Positions 1 to 11,721 of a stretch of DNA of 64,000 nt are shown here, piece by piece (the first letter of the stretch is position 1; each line of letters starts with the position of its first letter). The DNA is taken from the NCBI GenBank assembly GCA_026214975.1, contig CM047806.1, forward strand, positions 100,557,832 to 100,621,831. Direction: 5' to 3'. The notes under the pieces are model-generated. The model saw nothing but the letters and a program-made list of their open reading frames with translations, was not told where the DNA came from and did no database searches. A program made the translations under genes and the position numbers. The DNA comes from Gentiana macrophylla (Eukaryota > Streptophyta > Magnoliopsida > Gentianales > Gentianaceae).

Positions 1-398
1 AGACCTAAACTACTCATCATGCAATAAATCATGTTTCCCGAGACTTCTGGAACTCTCGCAATCATGGAGCCACCTCATGCAATTGCGGGGTAATTTCATA
101 TTTTTTCGCTCCGCCGACTTAACTAAAGGTTCCGGAACACCCTAGGTCTTCTTCTTCATCCGGTCCGTCCATAATCCATCATCAACACTTGACCCACCTC
201 GTAACTCAAAATAGTCCTATAGAGCACAAAATAATATCAAATCGGGAAAATAGACGTTAGATGCAAATAACTCGGCTCGTGAACCCGACCCATGGAATTC
301 AACTCAAATGGTTCATATAAACGGCCGAAAACAACTATTCTTAGCTCATAATGGGTGAAAAGTTAATGCCTTAAGGTGTAGCATTTTGAGCGTCATCA
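1..398 (-). repeat. Athila-like LTR fragment (G1), 5' end of LTR
   Basis: Read on the minus strand this segment starts TGATGACGC at 398 and aligns with the start of the plus-strand LTR at 1675: both share an ACCCATTATGAG block, a TTGTTT(T)CGGCC block and a later CCTAGGGT(G/A)TTCC block. It is therefore the first ~400 bp of a related LTR in inverted orientation. The rest lies outside the window. The flanking target duplication cannot be seen. Confidence 0.7.
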
Positions 399-1674
399 GC
401 GACTATAAACTCAGAAATATTTCCACAAACCCTTATTTACTGCTGTTTATTTTGAATTGCTTGAGTCAATAATGTAGCATGACAATTGCAAGGTTTTTCA
501 CATATGTCTTTTGTCACCCGACTCTAGATAAATGTGGTATTTTCCTTATCAATTCTCCTATGATACCCTTGTAAAAGTTTTCGTGTCGTGTGGAGGCCAA
601 TAATGAGTAATGTGACTTAAACTATTTTTGCGCATTCCTTAGGTACGCTCAATTACTGCCACCTTATTTTCCTATTTCCCTTTGCATGTTACTCAAAGTT
701 TTGGGAAGTCTTTGAATTAAAGGATAAGCTTGGAAGCTGGAGAGCCTAGGAACTGACTCTAGACGGTCACGTTCCATGATTTATGAAGATTCTTGGACAA
801 TTAATACCAGTAAGTACCTTTTCTTTTATTTCTTATTAGTCATTGGGGACAATGTCTATAATTTGTATGGTAAGGACCCTCACTTGCAATTGAAAAAAAG
901 AATAATTTTGAAAAATTGACAGTATTTTTAGCTTGGCTATTGCATGTCCTGAGTAAGGTATCGGTCGAAAAGATGCCCAAGAATGATTTGAAGTTAGCTA
1001 TAGCATATTCAGTTCAGTATGAATGAATGAGCATATGTTATGTTACATGAAGTTGTGACTTATTAATTGTTATTTTACCATTGCACTCAATATGTTGCGC
1101 ACATAATCTGAGCGAGAAATGTTTGAGATTAGATGACGATTTGTTTTAACCGGGAATCATTATTTGTCTATGTATATACTTTAATTGATTGTGGTAGGAC
1201 AAGGGAAGCGATATGAACACAACAAAAGGTAAAACGGGACAAAACAAGCTTGTGTGTAAGTGAGAGAAAAAAGAAAGAAATCTGCCAAAAAGAGAAATAA
1301 AAAAATAAAGTGAATGCAGTGAGGGAAGCAAACTCGGAGCGTAAAATGCACGACCCTCGCATAAAAACTAACAAACGAGGATTATGAGTAAAACTTGGTC
1401 CCCAGGTCCGCCTGGCCCGATGAAGGTGTCATGTTGTATGCATAGGTAAGTTCCGGTTGTGATGTTAATATAACTTGATTCTTTTCATGAAATCATATGA
1501 CACATTGATGCAGTGGTAGGTAATGATTAATGGGAAGCTTATGGATTGTTTCTTGGTGTATGTTCTGCCTGAAATCTTTATTGAATGTGTGGTAGTTAAT
1601 GGTAATTGTTTTTGGAGGTAAATTCCGCCTTGCTACTCTGCTCGAGGATGAGCAAAGTGCTAGTGAGGGGTAGT
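399..1674 (+). other. 3' untranslated region of Athila-like element G2
   Basis: No coding domain is recognisable in this 1.3 kb. It holds the signature of an Athila-type 3' UTR: the palindromic motif CATTGGGGACAATG near 844-857, then a 'GATGAGCAAAGTGCT' stretch and a purine tract GTGAGGGGTAGT at about 1662-1674 directly before the LTR, which serves as polypurine tract. G4 has the same arrangement on the other strand. Short open frames on the minus strand at 1146-1374 show no family resemblance and are judged chance. Confidence 0.6.
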
Positions 1675-3113
1675 TGATGAAGCTAAAAATAGTATATCCT
1701 ACGACATCAACATTCTACCCATTATGAGATAAAAGTAGTTGTTTCGGCCTTAAAATATGAACAATTTGATTTGAATGTCATATGTTGGGCTCATGAGTCG
1801 AGTAATTTTCATTTAACGTTTATATTCCCCACTTCGGTATAATTTCATGTTTTATTGGATTATTTTTAGGATACAAAATGTGGACTAAGCATTATGGACA
1901 AATTTCTGGACGGACTGGACAGAAGGATTGGGCCTAGGGTATTCCAGAACCTTCCACAATAAGTCGGTAAAATAAAAAGTACAAAAATACCTCTGATTAG
2001 TCGGGAGATGCCGCCGACTCATCGAGTCTCACAGAAAGAGAACATGTTTTCTTGGACGAGGGGTAGTTTTAGGTGTCACTAAGTCGGTTTTAGCAATATA
2101 AATAACAGGCATCAGCCTCAGTTTTCATTGTACCAAAAATATTACAATTATTATGCAATAAAAAGTTGTTTCGTTCTTTTTTAATTTCTTTATGAGTTCT
2201 ATTCATGGATTCGACGGATTCACCTTCTAGGGAGAGATCTGAAGAAGATTTGTGCTCATCTTCGAGGGTATGATTTTTTGGCTTTTTTCTAGATGTAGAT
2301 ATGTCGTTTTCTATGTGATTATTATGGTTTTATTGTTATTAATAGGTCTAATTATGTAGTAGTTAGTTTATTTTACCCCATAGATGTATAGATGTGAATC
2401 GTTGGTGAAGAAATAATGAAATAGTGGCTACGTTCTTCAGATCTGTGACGGTCTTTATCACTAGATCTGAATACCTAGTGAATACTTGTTCATAATAATC
2501 GGCGCCAGCTACATCTGATCGATATGTCTAATTTACATGTTAGTAGCCTGATCAACTATTTGCATGTGATTTTAAATTAACATGAAGGACGATAAAGTGA
2601 AGTGTTAGTTTGGACATAGTCTTGATCGATCCTTAAGAATGTGCTAGTCAATCCACGATAGCTGCTTAGGGAGGTCTTCGGTCTTGAGCCGGCTAGTACT
2701 AATTCTTATTGCGTGTGATTAATACAACCAATAAAGGAGGTTAATTGCACATAGGCACCTACTGTCTTTTCAATGGAAATAGCGTAACATTGTGGATTAG
2801 CACCCGTAGTCACCAAGGATCCAAAATTCATCACGGGTAGATCGATTCATATATTTAGGGGAATAACTAATAACTCATAATTAGAGTAATACATTAGAAC
2901 TCTTGTGTGCTCTTGTTGAACTTGCATAATCTTGTGTGTTTACTGGCACCAGTGTTAATTTTCTGCACCATAGTTGGTCGTAGACCATTCTTGTGACACT
3001 CAATCTTGATTAAACGTATCTTATGAGTCTATGTGGGATTCGACCTTGACTCTCATGTACTCTGCTACTATAGACCTAGTCCTATTGCTAGTAGTTCTGC
3101 CTTGCACGCGGAT
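1675..3113 (+). repeat. Athila-like 3' LTR (G2)
   Basis: The LTR starts TGATGAAGC right after the polypurine tract and runs about 1.44 kb. Its last 120 bases (GGGATTCGACCTTGACTC, then CTAGTCCTATTGCTAGTAG) match in order the LTR ends next to the tRNA-Asp primer site in G4 and G5. The precise 3' end (3110-3115) is uncertain because the terminal CA is not clear. Just beyond it the sequence switches to minus-strand integrase (G3), so the element appears to be inserted in G3. Confidence 0.7.
2097..2104 (+). promoter_or_regulatory. TATA box of G2 LTR
   Basis: TATAAATA within the LTR, about 420 bp from its 5' end, in the position expected for the U3/R promoter. Inferred from sequence only. Confidence 0.45.
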
Positions 3114-4036
3114 TATTATTGCCACCGACCAGATCGCCAACACTACATCGGGCTTGTAAACAATGTCGCCCAACATAAGGACCTCCAACTCATTGTCAAA
3201 ATTAGGGTCTAAGTAATGTTTCAGCCTTTGGCCGTTTACCACATGTATCCGCCTAGAGCCGATTTTACTTTACGTGCACCAGAGTTGAAAACCTTAGTGA
3301 CAAAATACAGACCAAACCATCCCGACTTCAATTTACCATGAAAGAGACGAAGGTGAAAAATATAGACAACGACCTTATCACCAACCCTGAAGGTGCGATC
3401 CAGGATCCTCTTATCATGTAGCCTTTTCAGTCTCTCCTTGTAAATTATTGAGTTCTCATAAGCGCGTATCCTAAATTCCTCAAGTTTATTTAATTCCACT
3501 AATATTTTCTTGTAGGCTAAACTCTCGTCAAAGTTTATAAAACGAGTAGCCCACATGGCACGATGCTCAAGTTCAACCGGTAAGTGGCAAGCCTTTCCAA
3601 ATAAAATTATGTAGGGAAACATCCCGATTGTGTGCCGATACGCAGTTCTATATTCCCAAGAAGCATCGTCTAACTTCAAGGATTAATCCTTCCGAGTATG
3701 ATTTACGTTCTTTTACAGGATTCTCTTTATCTCCATATTAGTCACTTTCACATGTCCACTCGCCTGGGGTGGTAAGTTATGGCAATCTTATGCCACAACC
3801 CATATCTCAACATTAACTTCTCAAATAATTGGTTATATAAATGGCTTCCTCCATCACTTTTAATGTCCTATGGTATACCAATCTCATCAGGATATTCTGC
3901 TTTAAAAACCGCAAGACAAACCTGACATCATTTGTAGGTGACGCTACTACCTTCACCCATTTTCACACATTGTCTACAGTAACCAGGATATATCTGTTGG
4001 AAGCTGATGAAGTAAATGGCCCCACAAAATGAATGA
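3114..4036 (-). pseudogene. Athila-type integrase, core and C-terminal part (G3)
   Basis: Broken Ty3/Gypsy integrase read from 4036 down to about 3114. Recognisable pieces in order are a degenerate catalytic-core start near 4020-3930 (VTVDYVSKWVE-like), a SGHVKVTNMEIKRIL block in another frame near 3770-3715, then an open stretch 3679-3236 with DDASWEYRTAYRHTIGM, GKACHLPVELEHRAMWA, ERLKRLHDKRI and GKLKSGWFG, and finally VNGQRLKHYL, the usual end of Athila integrases. At least three frame changes and several stops make it non-functional. The 5' half continues at 17480, across Copia C1. The original enzyme would insert element cDNA into chromosomes. Confidence 0.85.
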
Positions 4037-5804
4037 TGTTGGGATAAACTTTAATTTTGATGATGATTCATCTTATTCAAGAACATATTTGTTTACACCC
4101 TATTGATGAAGTGTCAAAACTAGTCAAGATAGTGAAAGGCTAAAAGATGTCTAGAACAGAATGTATAAGTTTTACTAGAGTCTGATAATTGTATAGGTTA
4201 TATCAGACAAGCACTGTAATAAATAGATAGAAGTGTCGTAAAACTGAAAACTGGAAATCATCTAAGAAACTAGAAAGACAGTTATCTGAAACTGACTCAG
4301 ACTATATCAAGAACTGACGTTCACTCAGAACTAAAGAAGGTAAGTTCGCTGAGGGACACATACTCAGTTGACTTATCAATAAGACAGAAGAAATGAGGGT
4401 TCAAACTCAGTTATTAAAGATTGAAGAACGGAGGGTTAAAACTCAGTTTATGAAGACCAAGTCGAGACTGTAAAGTTAGCCTTTAGGCAAGTTTGTGGTG
4501 ACCTGAACTGACTTTAAGGATCTTGTATGAAGACCTAAGAGTTATAAGGACAATGAACTCTTAGATGATGTTTGCTTATGGTGTACTCTGATTGAGTCAA
4601 TTACAATCAGATGAAAAACTGAAGTACTGATATATGAAGAAGAGTAAAATCTCAGTTAATGCTACAAGTCAGTCAAGAAACTGACAACAGATGAACTCAG
4701 TATAAAACTGATCAGGAAACTCAGTTTTATTATTCAGTCATCCAACGAACTGATAGTACAGTCGAACGTTGTAAGGGAAGCAATTCTATTGGATGAAATA
4801 CTGACAAGTCAGAACGGTCACAAAATATAGCCGTTACAAGATAGACGTTGTTACAATTCAAATTCAAGCGAAATGGACGTTGGACCTCACACTATAAATA
4901 GAGGACCTTGCACTAAGGATCAATTCCAAGAATTAACAAGATTACAAGCATTTTTGTGCAAGAGTCTAGTTCATTTGATTTATCAACTTATCCGCGTTAA
5001 CAGGATCAATCAAGAATTTCTTCAAGTGTTCTAGCTACATAGAATTTATTCAGAATCTGACACTTTGAAGAACCACAAACAAGAATCAATTTATTGATTG
5101 TCAACCCAACTTTGATTCTTAATCAAAGGTTCAGACTGTGAAGCAATCCGGTGAAGGATTAGCCAAGGACAGTTGTATCAGCAGCCGGGTAGACTGTGTT
5201 TGTGGTGGTAGCTGGTGAAGAGGCATACGTAACCCTTCAAGGACCAGTGGCTCAAGCATTTGAAGAGCAGCAATCCAACATGTTCTTTAACTGTTTAGAT
5301 AGTGAAGCTTAGATTAGCCAAGGACTATTGTTTAGGACTTTTTGTAATAGCTCACCACAATAAGTTCTAGTGGAATTTTCCTCCTACACCACAAGGGAAT
5401 AGAGGACTGACAGGATTACACCACCTGGAACCTCTATAACTCTTGTTTCATTTACTTTACGCATTTACATTCTATTATTCATTATTACAGCATTTATTAT
5501 TGATCATACAAAGATAATCAAGAATTGATTGTTACATCGAATCATACCAAAAACTCGACATTCATCGTAATTCGCTTTAGCACACTCAAAGAATCACAAA
5601 GAATAACAAGATCAAGAAAAAGGCTAAAAATTATATCCACTGCCGGTTGACTCAGTTTGTTATAAGTCAATTTGACTTAGACTCACCATTCAAATTAACT
5701 CCGCACAATTTTTTAAATAAACCTAAATCACTTAAATCTAGTTTTTAGTGTCAAGTTTATTCACCCCCCGCTAAACTTGTGTCAGCCTTTCCAAGGGACC
5801 AACA
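4037..5804 (+). repeat. 5' LTR of C1
   Basis: Starts TGTTGGGATAAAC and ends GGGACCAACA, directly followed by the primer-binding site. Compared with the 3' LTR it lacks a segment of about 58 bp and has clusters of CAG/CTG-to-CG differences near 5530-5600. Confidence 0.92.
4813..4900 (+). promoter_or_regulatory. LTR promoter: inverted AACGG pair and TATA box
   Basis: AACGGTCA at 4813-4820 and, on the opposite strand, AACGGCTA (4828-4835) form an inverted pair; both fit the AACGGYYA core of plant M-phase (MSA/Myb) elements. TATAAATA follows at 4893-4900, then GAGGACCTTGCAC. The same layout is seen in the other C1 LTR and in the C4 3' LTR. Function is inferred. Confidence 0.5.
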
Positions 5805-5821
5805 ATTGGTAGTAGAGCAGA
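5805..5821 (+). other. Primer-binding site of C1 (initiator tRNA-Met type)
   Basis: ATTGGTAGTAGAGCAG directly after the LTR. It matches the usual plant Copia site TTGGTATCAGAGC except for two changed bases. Confidence 0.75.
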
Positions 5822-5926
5822 GTTTTATGTTCTAAATTAGACTCATTTGCTCTATTCCTCCTCTGGTTGTTCTTATTGAAAATCTCAGTTTTTAGTCTTT
5901 AATTAATCAGTCTTCACTCAATTATA

Positions 5927-7337
5927 ATGGATAACAATCAAGATGCTGCATAAATGCTTATGTGCAACATGTATAGATATGACGAATACAAACGTCGCAT
6001 GCAGGATTTTCTTGTAGCCAATTATGACGAGATGATGGATGTGCTCACTGATGAACCAATCCAGATTACTCACATGCAGACTGTTGATGGAAATCAAGTT
6101 CGAGTTCCAAAGCCCAAGGCTGAATGGACCAGTGATGATCGCAAGCGAAACAATCTCAACAACGTTGCTATGGACTATATCCTCAGAACTCTTGATATGA
6201 ACATGTACTTGAAGGTGAAAGATTGCACTATCAAGTAAGGAAATATAGGACGCATTTCGCTTAGTTTGTGAAAGTATCGACTCAATCAAGGAGAATAAGA
6301 TCTCGCTTGCAAAGGTAAGTTTGAGAATTTCAAGATGAAATCCTCGAGAGACCATTGACCAAATGGAGACAAGATTCAGCCATAATCATGGATGAACCGG
6401 TCCTACTCCAGCTTGAATATACAAAGAAAGTAATCAACACAAGAATCTTGAAGGCCTTGCCCATGTGTTGGAAGATGAAGGTCACCATATGCATGAATCT
6501 AAAGACTTGACATAGAGGATTCCTTTAAAATCTTCTAAGAATCGAAAGCTTATGAATTCAGTGAAGATTTTACAAGCACAACCGCAGAATCAAAGCTCTG
6601 AAGAACCTAAAACCACAAAGACTTGCAAAGAACATCAAATGATACTCAAGAAACATCCTCAAATAATCTTCAAAGCAGCTTGGATGAAATGGAAGAACAA
6701 ATGGCACTTATGATGAGCAGAATCAGAAGGATGAAGAATGGTCATCCAGTAACTCAAAAATACATCAAGAAGAATCGATGAATATCTTTGCTTCAACTGT
6801 AAGAAGCCTGGTCACTATAAAGCTGAATGTCTAGAACTGACCAAGAAGACTTAGCAACGAAGAACTGGAAGAAGAGCATTGTTAGCTGGAGATGAATCCG
6901 ACTACGAAGCTGATACAGAAAGGTTATTTGATGATACAGCTTTAATGGCTCACATGGAAGATTCTAATGAGGTATGTGAATCAAATTCCAAATACAGCTC
7001 AACTCAGATTTCCATGCAAAATACATGTTCTTCAATAGCCGATTCCAATCCAAAAAACTCAAAATTAAAAGAAACTCTTGATGAGTTGATGAGTCAGCTT
7101 GTCACCATACAAGCTGGTTATAAATCAATCAAAGCTGAGAATGAATTTCTAATTCTAGAAGTCAAAAGATTGAAAGATGAGTTGAACACGTTAAAACTAA
7201 GCAGAACTGATAAGGGAAAGAATCAAGATTTCACCTACCGCAAAGATCGTAAACAATCGAATCTTTTGCTCAATCTAGTTCAAATGACTGATTCAAATCG
7301 TGCAAGCCATACGGAGATAGAATCGCTTAGGATTTGA
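5927..7337 (+). pseudogene. C1 Gag (UBN2-type capsid region plus zinc knuckle)
   Basis: Gag coats element RNA to form cytoplasmic particles. The likely start is ATG at 5927 (MDNNQ), as in C4, but a frameshift appears after 8 codons; the frame reopens at 5954-6238 with FLVANYDEMMDVLTD and LRTLDMNMYLKVKDC, typical of the UBN2/Retrotran_gag_2 family. Pieces continue to about 6640. A CX2CX4HX4C zinc knuckle (CFNCKKPGHYKAEC) lies at 6789-6830, soon followed by a stop. An open stretch at 6879-7337 (152 codons) is acidic then heptad-like (ETLDELMSQLVTIQ...VKRLKDELNTL), a probable coiled coil. Several frameshifts make it a pseudogene. Confidence 0.85.
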
Positions 7338-8100
7338 TACTCAAGAAACTTCAAAAGCAGAATGAGTAAGGTAATCAACCTAATACCAAAATCGTGTTAA
7401 GTTCATAGTCAACAAAGTCCTCAAACCGAGAAGTATGCTAAACTAAGAACTAGTTCAACATGAATCAAATCGGCCTCAACATCGCCATAAAAGTCACCAG
7501 AAACAACAATGGGTCAACCAAAAGGTAAATCACCAGACATCATGAAAATAAAAAGGTAGATCAAACACCGAATCTACTAAAGCTAATCAAAGCTAAGAAC
7601 TAGAAAAACTTCAGTCAAAGTAAATCCAAGAATATCAATTATTCAAAGATTTACAAAGTCAGGGGGAAAGGCAGATTATTTCAAACTGATGATGACTGGA
7701 ATTTTTCTGAATCTACTATTAAAACTGAAAGAAACAATCATTTCAGAAAGAAAACTTATTACAAGTTTCACCAAGGTCATCGATGAATCACTTCACCCTC
7801 GCTAGAGACTCTCAAAGACTAAGGTCATCCTGCACTTCAAGACAAAGGAAATGATGGTTATTATTCATGTTTCAATAATAGAAAGCATCATGGCATTCAA
7901 TTTCAGCCAAAAGACCTGAGAGATCATATAAATAAGACACAGTCCAAGCATAGATATACTATGGGAGAAGTGTGGCTTACATTATGAAAACAAGTACAAC
8001 AATATCCGAAGAATACCTAAAGGATATATTCCCAAGGTTGTATTGACAACTGACCCCCATGGACCCAAATAGAGTTGGGTACCTAAAAATGTTTAATTTA
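7338..8100 (+). other. C1 gag-protease linker, degenerate
   Basis: Lys/Asn/Gln-rich coding remnants without a recognisable domain. The matching part of C4 (30434-31140) has the same order of short similar stretches, ending in a 'GPKxxWVPK'-like block just before the protease, so this is decayed Gag-Pol linker rather than intergenic DNA. Confidence 0.6.
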
Positions 8101-8335
8101 TTTTGTAGGATATTTGGTAGTTTGACAGTGGATGCTCAAGGCACATGACAAAGATCAAGGACTGTCTAAGTTATTTTATTGCAAAAGATGGACCAAAAGT
8201 CAAATTTTGAAGTAAAGACAAACCTGGATATACCAAGGGTTATGGTACTTTGATCAGAAATGGACTCACAACAAGAATGTATCTTATGTAGAAGGATTGC
8301 ATTACAATCTACTCAGCACCAGTTAATTCTGTGAT
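8101..8335 (+). pseudogene. C1 retropepsin-like protease
   Basis: Aspartic protease that would cut the Gag-Pol polyprotein. The active-site block reads DIW(stop)FDSGCSRHMTK; the catalytic Asp-Ser-Gly is intact but the Trp/Tyr codon two before it has become a stop. A GYGTL-like block follows at about 8236-8251. Frameshifts follow, so no protein would be made. Confidence 0.8.
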
Positions 8336-9388
8336 ATGGGATACAGAGTCATGTTTGACAAAGATTACTGCATTGTTGTCAGCGAAATAGCATTTCACGT
8401 TTTCCTAGCTGGAAGAAGAAAAGAGAATATGTATGTTGTAGATTGGACTACAGCAGTCGCAGAAACTTGTTTACTTGTGCATACCAAATCAGAAGTCAGC
8501 TGGTTATGGCACAAGAAACTGAGTCATCTTAACTTTGATGACATCAACACACTTGTCAAGAAACAGTTAATAATTGGACTACCTGAGATTACCTACAAGA
8601 AGGATAGCTTGTGTGATGCCTATCAAAAAGGAAAACAAGTAAAAGCTAGTTTTAGGACTTAATCTCATCATTCAACAGCAAGAGTCCTGGAGCTACTATA
8701 TATGGACCTATTTGGACCTATCACACCAATTAGTATTAGTGGAAAGAAGTATACATTGGTGGTGGTAGATGATTATTCAAGATACACTTGGGTCATTTTC
8801 TTAACAAAGAAAAGTGAAACCAAGCAAAGGCTTACAGAACTTCTCAAAAGGCTTCAAAATCAGAAGAGTGTATCAGTTGTGAAGATAAGATCAGATAAAG
8901 GAACTGAATTCCTCAACAATGTGATTATCGAATACTATGAAGAAAATGGTGTTTTACATCAACTTGCAGCCACAACAACACCTCAACAGAATGGTGTAGC
9001 TGAAAGAAGAAATAGAACAATCAAAGAAGCAGGAAGGACTATGATCTGTGAAGCAAAACTGCCTGAAAGATATGGGGCAAAAGCACTTAACACAGCTTGC
9101 TACACACAGAACAAAGCTCTCATGAATAAGAGACATGAGAAGACACCTTATGAAATTTGGAATGGAAGAAAACCAAATGTTTCATACTTTCATGCTTTTG
9201 GAAGCAAGTGTTTCATACACAATAATGGAAAAGATCAACTTCATGTTTTTCAAATTTCAAAGTCGATGAAGGAATATTTTTGGGATATTCAAGTGTCAAA
9301 GAAAGCATTTGTGGTAATCGACAAGAGGACACTCAAGCACGGAAGAATCCATACACGAGTATTTGATGAACCAAACTTTCCTCGGTGA
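8336..9388 (+). pseudogene. C1 integrase with GAG-pre-integrase domain
   Basis: The first open stretch (8336-8662) contains the GAG-pre-integrase zinc region: W-HKKLSHLNFDDINTL with the H-x-H pattern, then SLCDAYQKGKQ where the usual CDAC has become CDAY. After one stop, 8702-9388 gives 228 codons of integrase core: MDLFGP (first catalytic Asp), IRSDKGTEF (second Asp) and QQNGVAERRNRT (catalytic Glu), then KTPYEIWNGRKPN and FGSKCF. The tail from about 9300 is corrupted by CG-containing substitutions compared with C4. The core is one of the best preserved parts of C1. Confidence 0.88.
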
Positions 9389-9714
9389 AGAAATCAAGTC
9401 AAACCGTAACCCGCCAAACCTCGCTACTGTAATCGCTTTATGTTGACATTGGAAGATTAAGATCTCGTAATCATCGATCAAGATCAACCTCGCTTCTACA
9501 ATCGAACCACCTACAGCTTGAACAACATGATTCTGACCCAGTTCAAAATGATCAAGATGAAGAAAATCAAGAACAAATTCCTGAAGAACCAGTTCAGCAG
9601 AATGTAGATCCCTTGATGCAACCCCCAGTACATCAATGGATGAGAGATCATCTTGAAGAATAGGTGATTGGTAATACTCAAGCTGGTGTTTGAACTATAC
9701 ATCAACTAGATACA
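9389..9714 (+). other. C1 integrase-RT linker
   Basis: Gln/Glu-rich linker remnants (QDEENQEQIPEEPVQQN), then HQWMRDHLEE followed by a stop and a VIGNTQAGV block that leads into RT. The first 120 bases are rich in CG-type substitutions. Confidence 0.6.
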
Positions 9715-10560
9715 ATGATTGCATGTTTCCTATCTCAATCTGAACCCAAAGAGATAGACGAAGCTTTAAAAGATCCAGACTGGATTTTAGCTATGAAAGA
9801 AGAACTGAATGAGTTCGAAAGAAATAAAGTATGGGAGTTGGTAGACAAACCAGATCATGTAAACATCATTGGCACTGAATGGGTTTACAGAAACAAACAT
9901 GATGAAGATAGGAATATCATTAGAAACAAAGCTAGACTTGTAGCTAAAGAATATTCTCAAGCTGAAGGCATAGATTTTGATGAAACTTATACACCAGTTG
10001 CAAGACTAGAAGCAATCATACTATTTCTTGCCTTTGCAGCTCCCAAGAAATTCAAAGTGTACCAGATGGATGTCAAAAGTGCATTTTTGAATGGAATTCT
10101 AGAAGAATAAGTCTATGTTCAACAACCACCTGGATTTGAAATTAAAGATCAAGCTGATAAAGTCTTTAGACTGAGAAAAGCTCTATATGGACTAAAGCAA
10201 GCACCAAGAGCTTGGTATGCAACTCTATCTCAGTTTCTAATGGATAATGGATTTATCAAAGGAACAATCGACAAGACTTTATTCAGGATGAAAGTTGAAG
10301 AAAGTACTCTCCTTGTTCAGATCTATGTTGATGATATTATCTTTGGATCTGAAAATGAACAACTCTGTGAGAAATTTGCAAGTTTAATGAAGAGCAAATT
10401 TCAAATGAGTATGCTGGGAGAAGTGAATTATTTTCTCGGTTTACAAGTCAAACAACTGATAACGGGATATTCATTCTCCAAACTAAGTATACAAGAGAAT
10501 TGATCAAGAAGTTTGGAATGGAGAAATCACCGGCATTTCAACACCAATTGAACTAATATC
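9715..10560 (+). pseudogene. C1 reverse transcriptase (RVT_2)
   Basis: Copia-type RT that would copy element RNA into DNA. The first open stretch, 9715-10110, holds [41 protein letters not shown] and [16 protein letters not shown] and ends at a TAA where sister copies have GAA. The frame continues through [11 protein letters not shown] to 10240-10503 with the catalytic YVDDIIFGS (about 10322-10348) and [19 protein letters not shown] frameshift follows. All catalytic motifs are visible, yet stops and shifts break the chain. Confidence 0.88.
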
Positions 10561-11267
10561 GATTAGATGAAGACAAAGATGGCAAGGATGTGGATCAAAC
10601 TCTCTACGTAAGAATGATTGAAAGTCTACTTTATCTCACAGCTAGTAGACCTGACATATCCTTTGCAGTTGGTGTTTGTGCTAGATTTCAAACAAGACCT
10701 AAAGAGAGTCATCTCACAGTTGTAAAAAGAACCTTGAAGTAATTGAAAGATACAGAAGGAGTTGGGATATGGTATTCAAGAGAAGGAGAATTCAAACTAA
10801 TATCCTACTCGTGACTGACTATGTTGGATGCAAAGTGGATAGAAAAAGTACTTCAGGCACATGTCAGTTATTGGGAAATAGCTAGACTTGTGTCATGGTT
10901 TAGCAAGAAGCAAAACTCAATCTCCACTTAAACAGCTGAAGCTGAGTATATCACAGCTGGAAGTTGTTGTGCTCAAGTTTTATGGATCAGACAACAACTG
11001 AGAGATTATGGGATAGAAGAATGAATGATTCCTAAAATGTGTGATAATACAATTGCAATTGCAATAACTGATAACCCAGTTTTGCACTCAAGGACGAAAC
11101 ACATTGATGTGAGACATCACTTTATAAGGGATCATGTTGAAAAGAAGGACATAACGGTTCTCTATGTTCAAACTGAAGATCAGTTAGCAGACATTTTTAC
11201 CAAATCTCTGGACAAAGAAAGGTTTGCTAAACTGAGAACTGAATTGGGTATTAAAAAAGTCAGTTAA
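10561..11267 (+). pseudogene. C1 RNase H domain
   Basis: Degrades the RNA strand of the hybrid during reverse transcription. Visible blocks are SLLYLTASRPDISFAVGVCARF, GVGIWYSREGEFKL, a damaged DYVGCKVDRKSTSGT(C) and AEAEYITAGSCCAQVLW with stops between them; 11025-11267 is open and ends the polyprotein with CDNTIAIAITDNPVLHSRT, TKHIDVRHHFIRDHV and DQLADIFTKSLD. The stop at 11265-11267 is the natural end of Pol. Confidence 0.85.
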
Positions 11268-11721
11268 GTCATTTCAACCTTAGAGATTCTTCAAGGGGAT
11301 TGATCTTTGTCATGCTGGGTGTGCTCATTTGACAGATCAGTAATTGACATCAACAATCTCAAACTGACAACCGAGTTGAAGAATTGACGGAACATAAGTT
11401 TTGTAAAACTGATTTCAGCTTCAGTTTTACTCAGTCAAACAAAGTCAATAAACGAATGGATAAAACCGACAACAGTTATATCGCATTTAATTACCGCCGT
11501 TTTTTTGTCAGAATTCGTAGCATGTATACCCCCATTATGTCAGATAGTACACTTCGGTTACACAAACCATGATGGAATTAAAAAGATTGTACAAATCTAT
11601 CAGAACATCGTGGATCTTTTCAACTACCCACCCCTTTATATACAACCATTCTTTCACTCTCTGTTTATCAAAAAGAAAAATCAAACTTTCTCATCCCTAA
11701 ATTAGCCAGAATTTTTTTTAA
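11268..11721 (+). promoter_or_regulatory. Region between Pol and the 3' ORF of C1 with TATA box
   Basis: No coding domain. A TATA-like box TATATA at 11637-11642, in the context CCCTTTATATACAAC, lies 80 bp before the ATG of the 3' ORF and is followed by a pyrimidine-rich leader (CATTCTTTCACTCTCTG). C3 has the same TTTATATACA box about 110 bp before its 3' ORF. I infer an internal promoter that gives the 3' ORF its own transcript. Confidence 0.45.
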
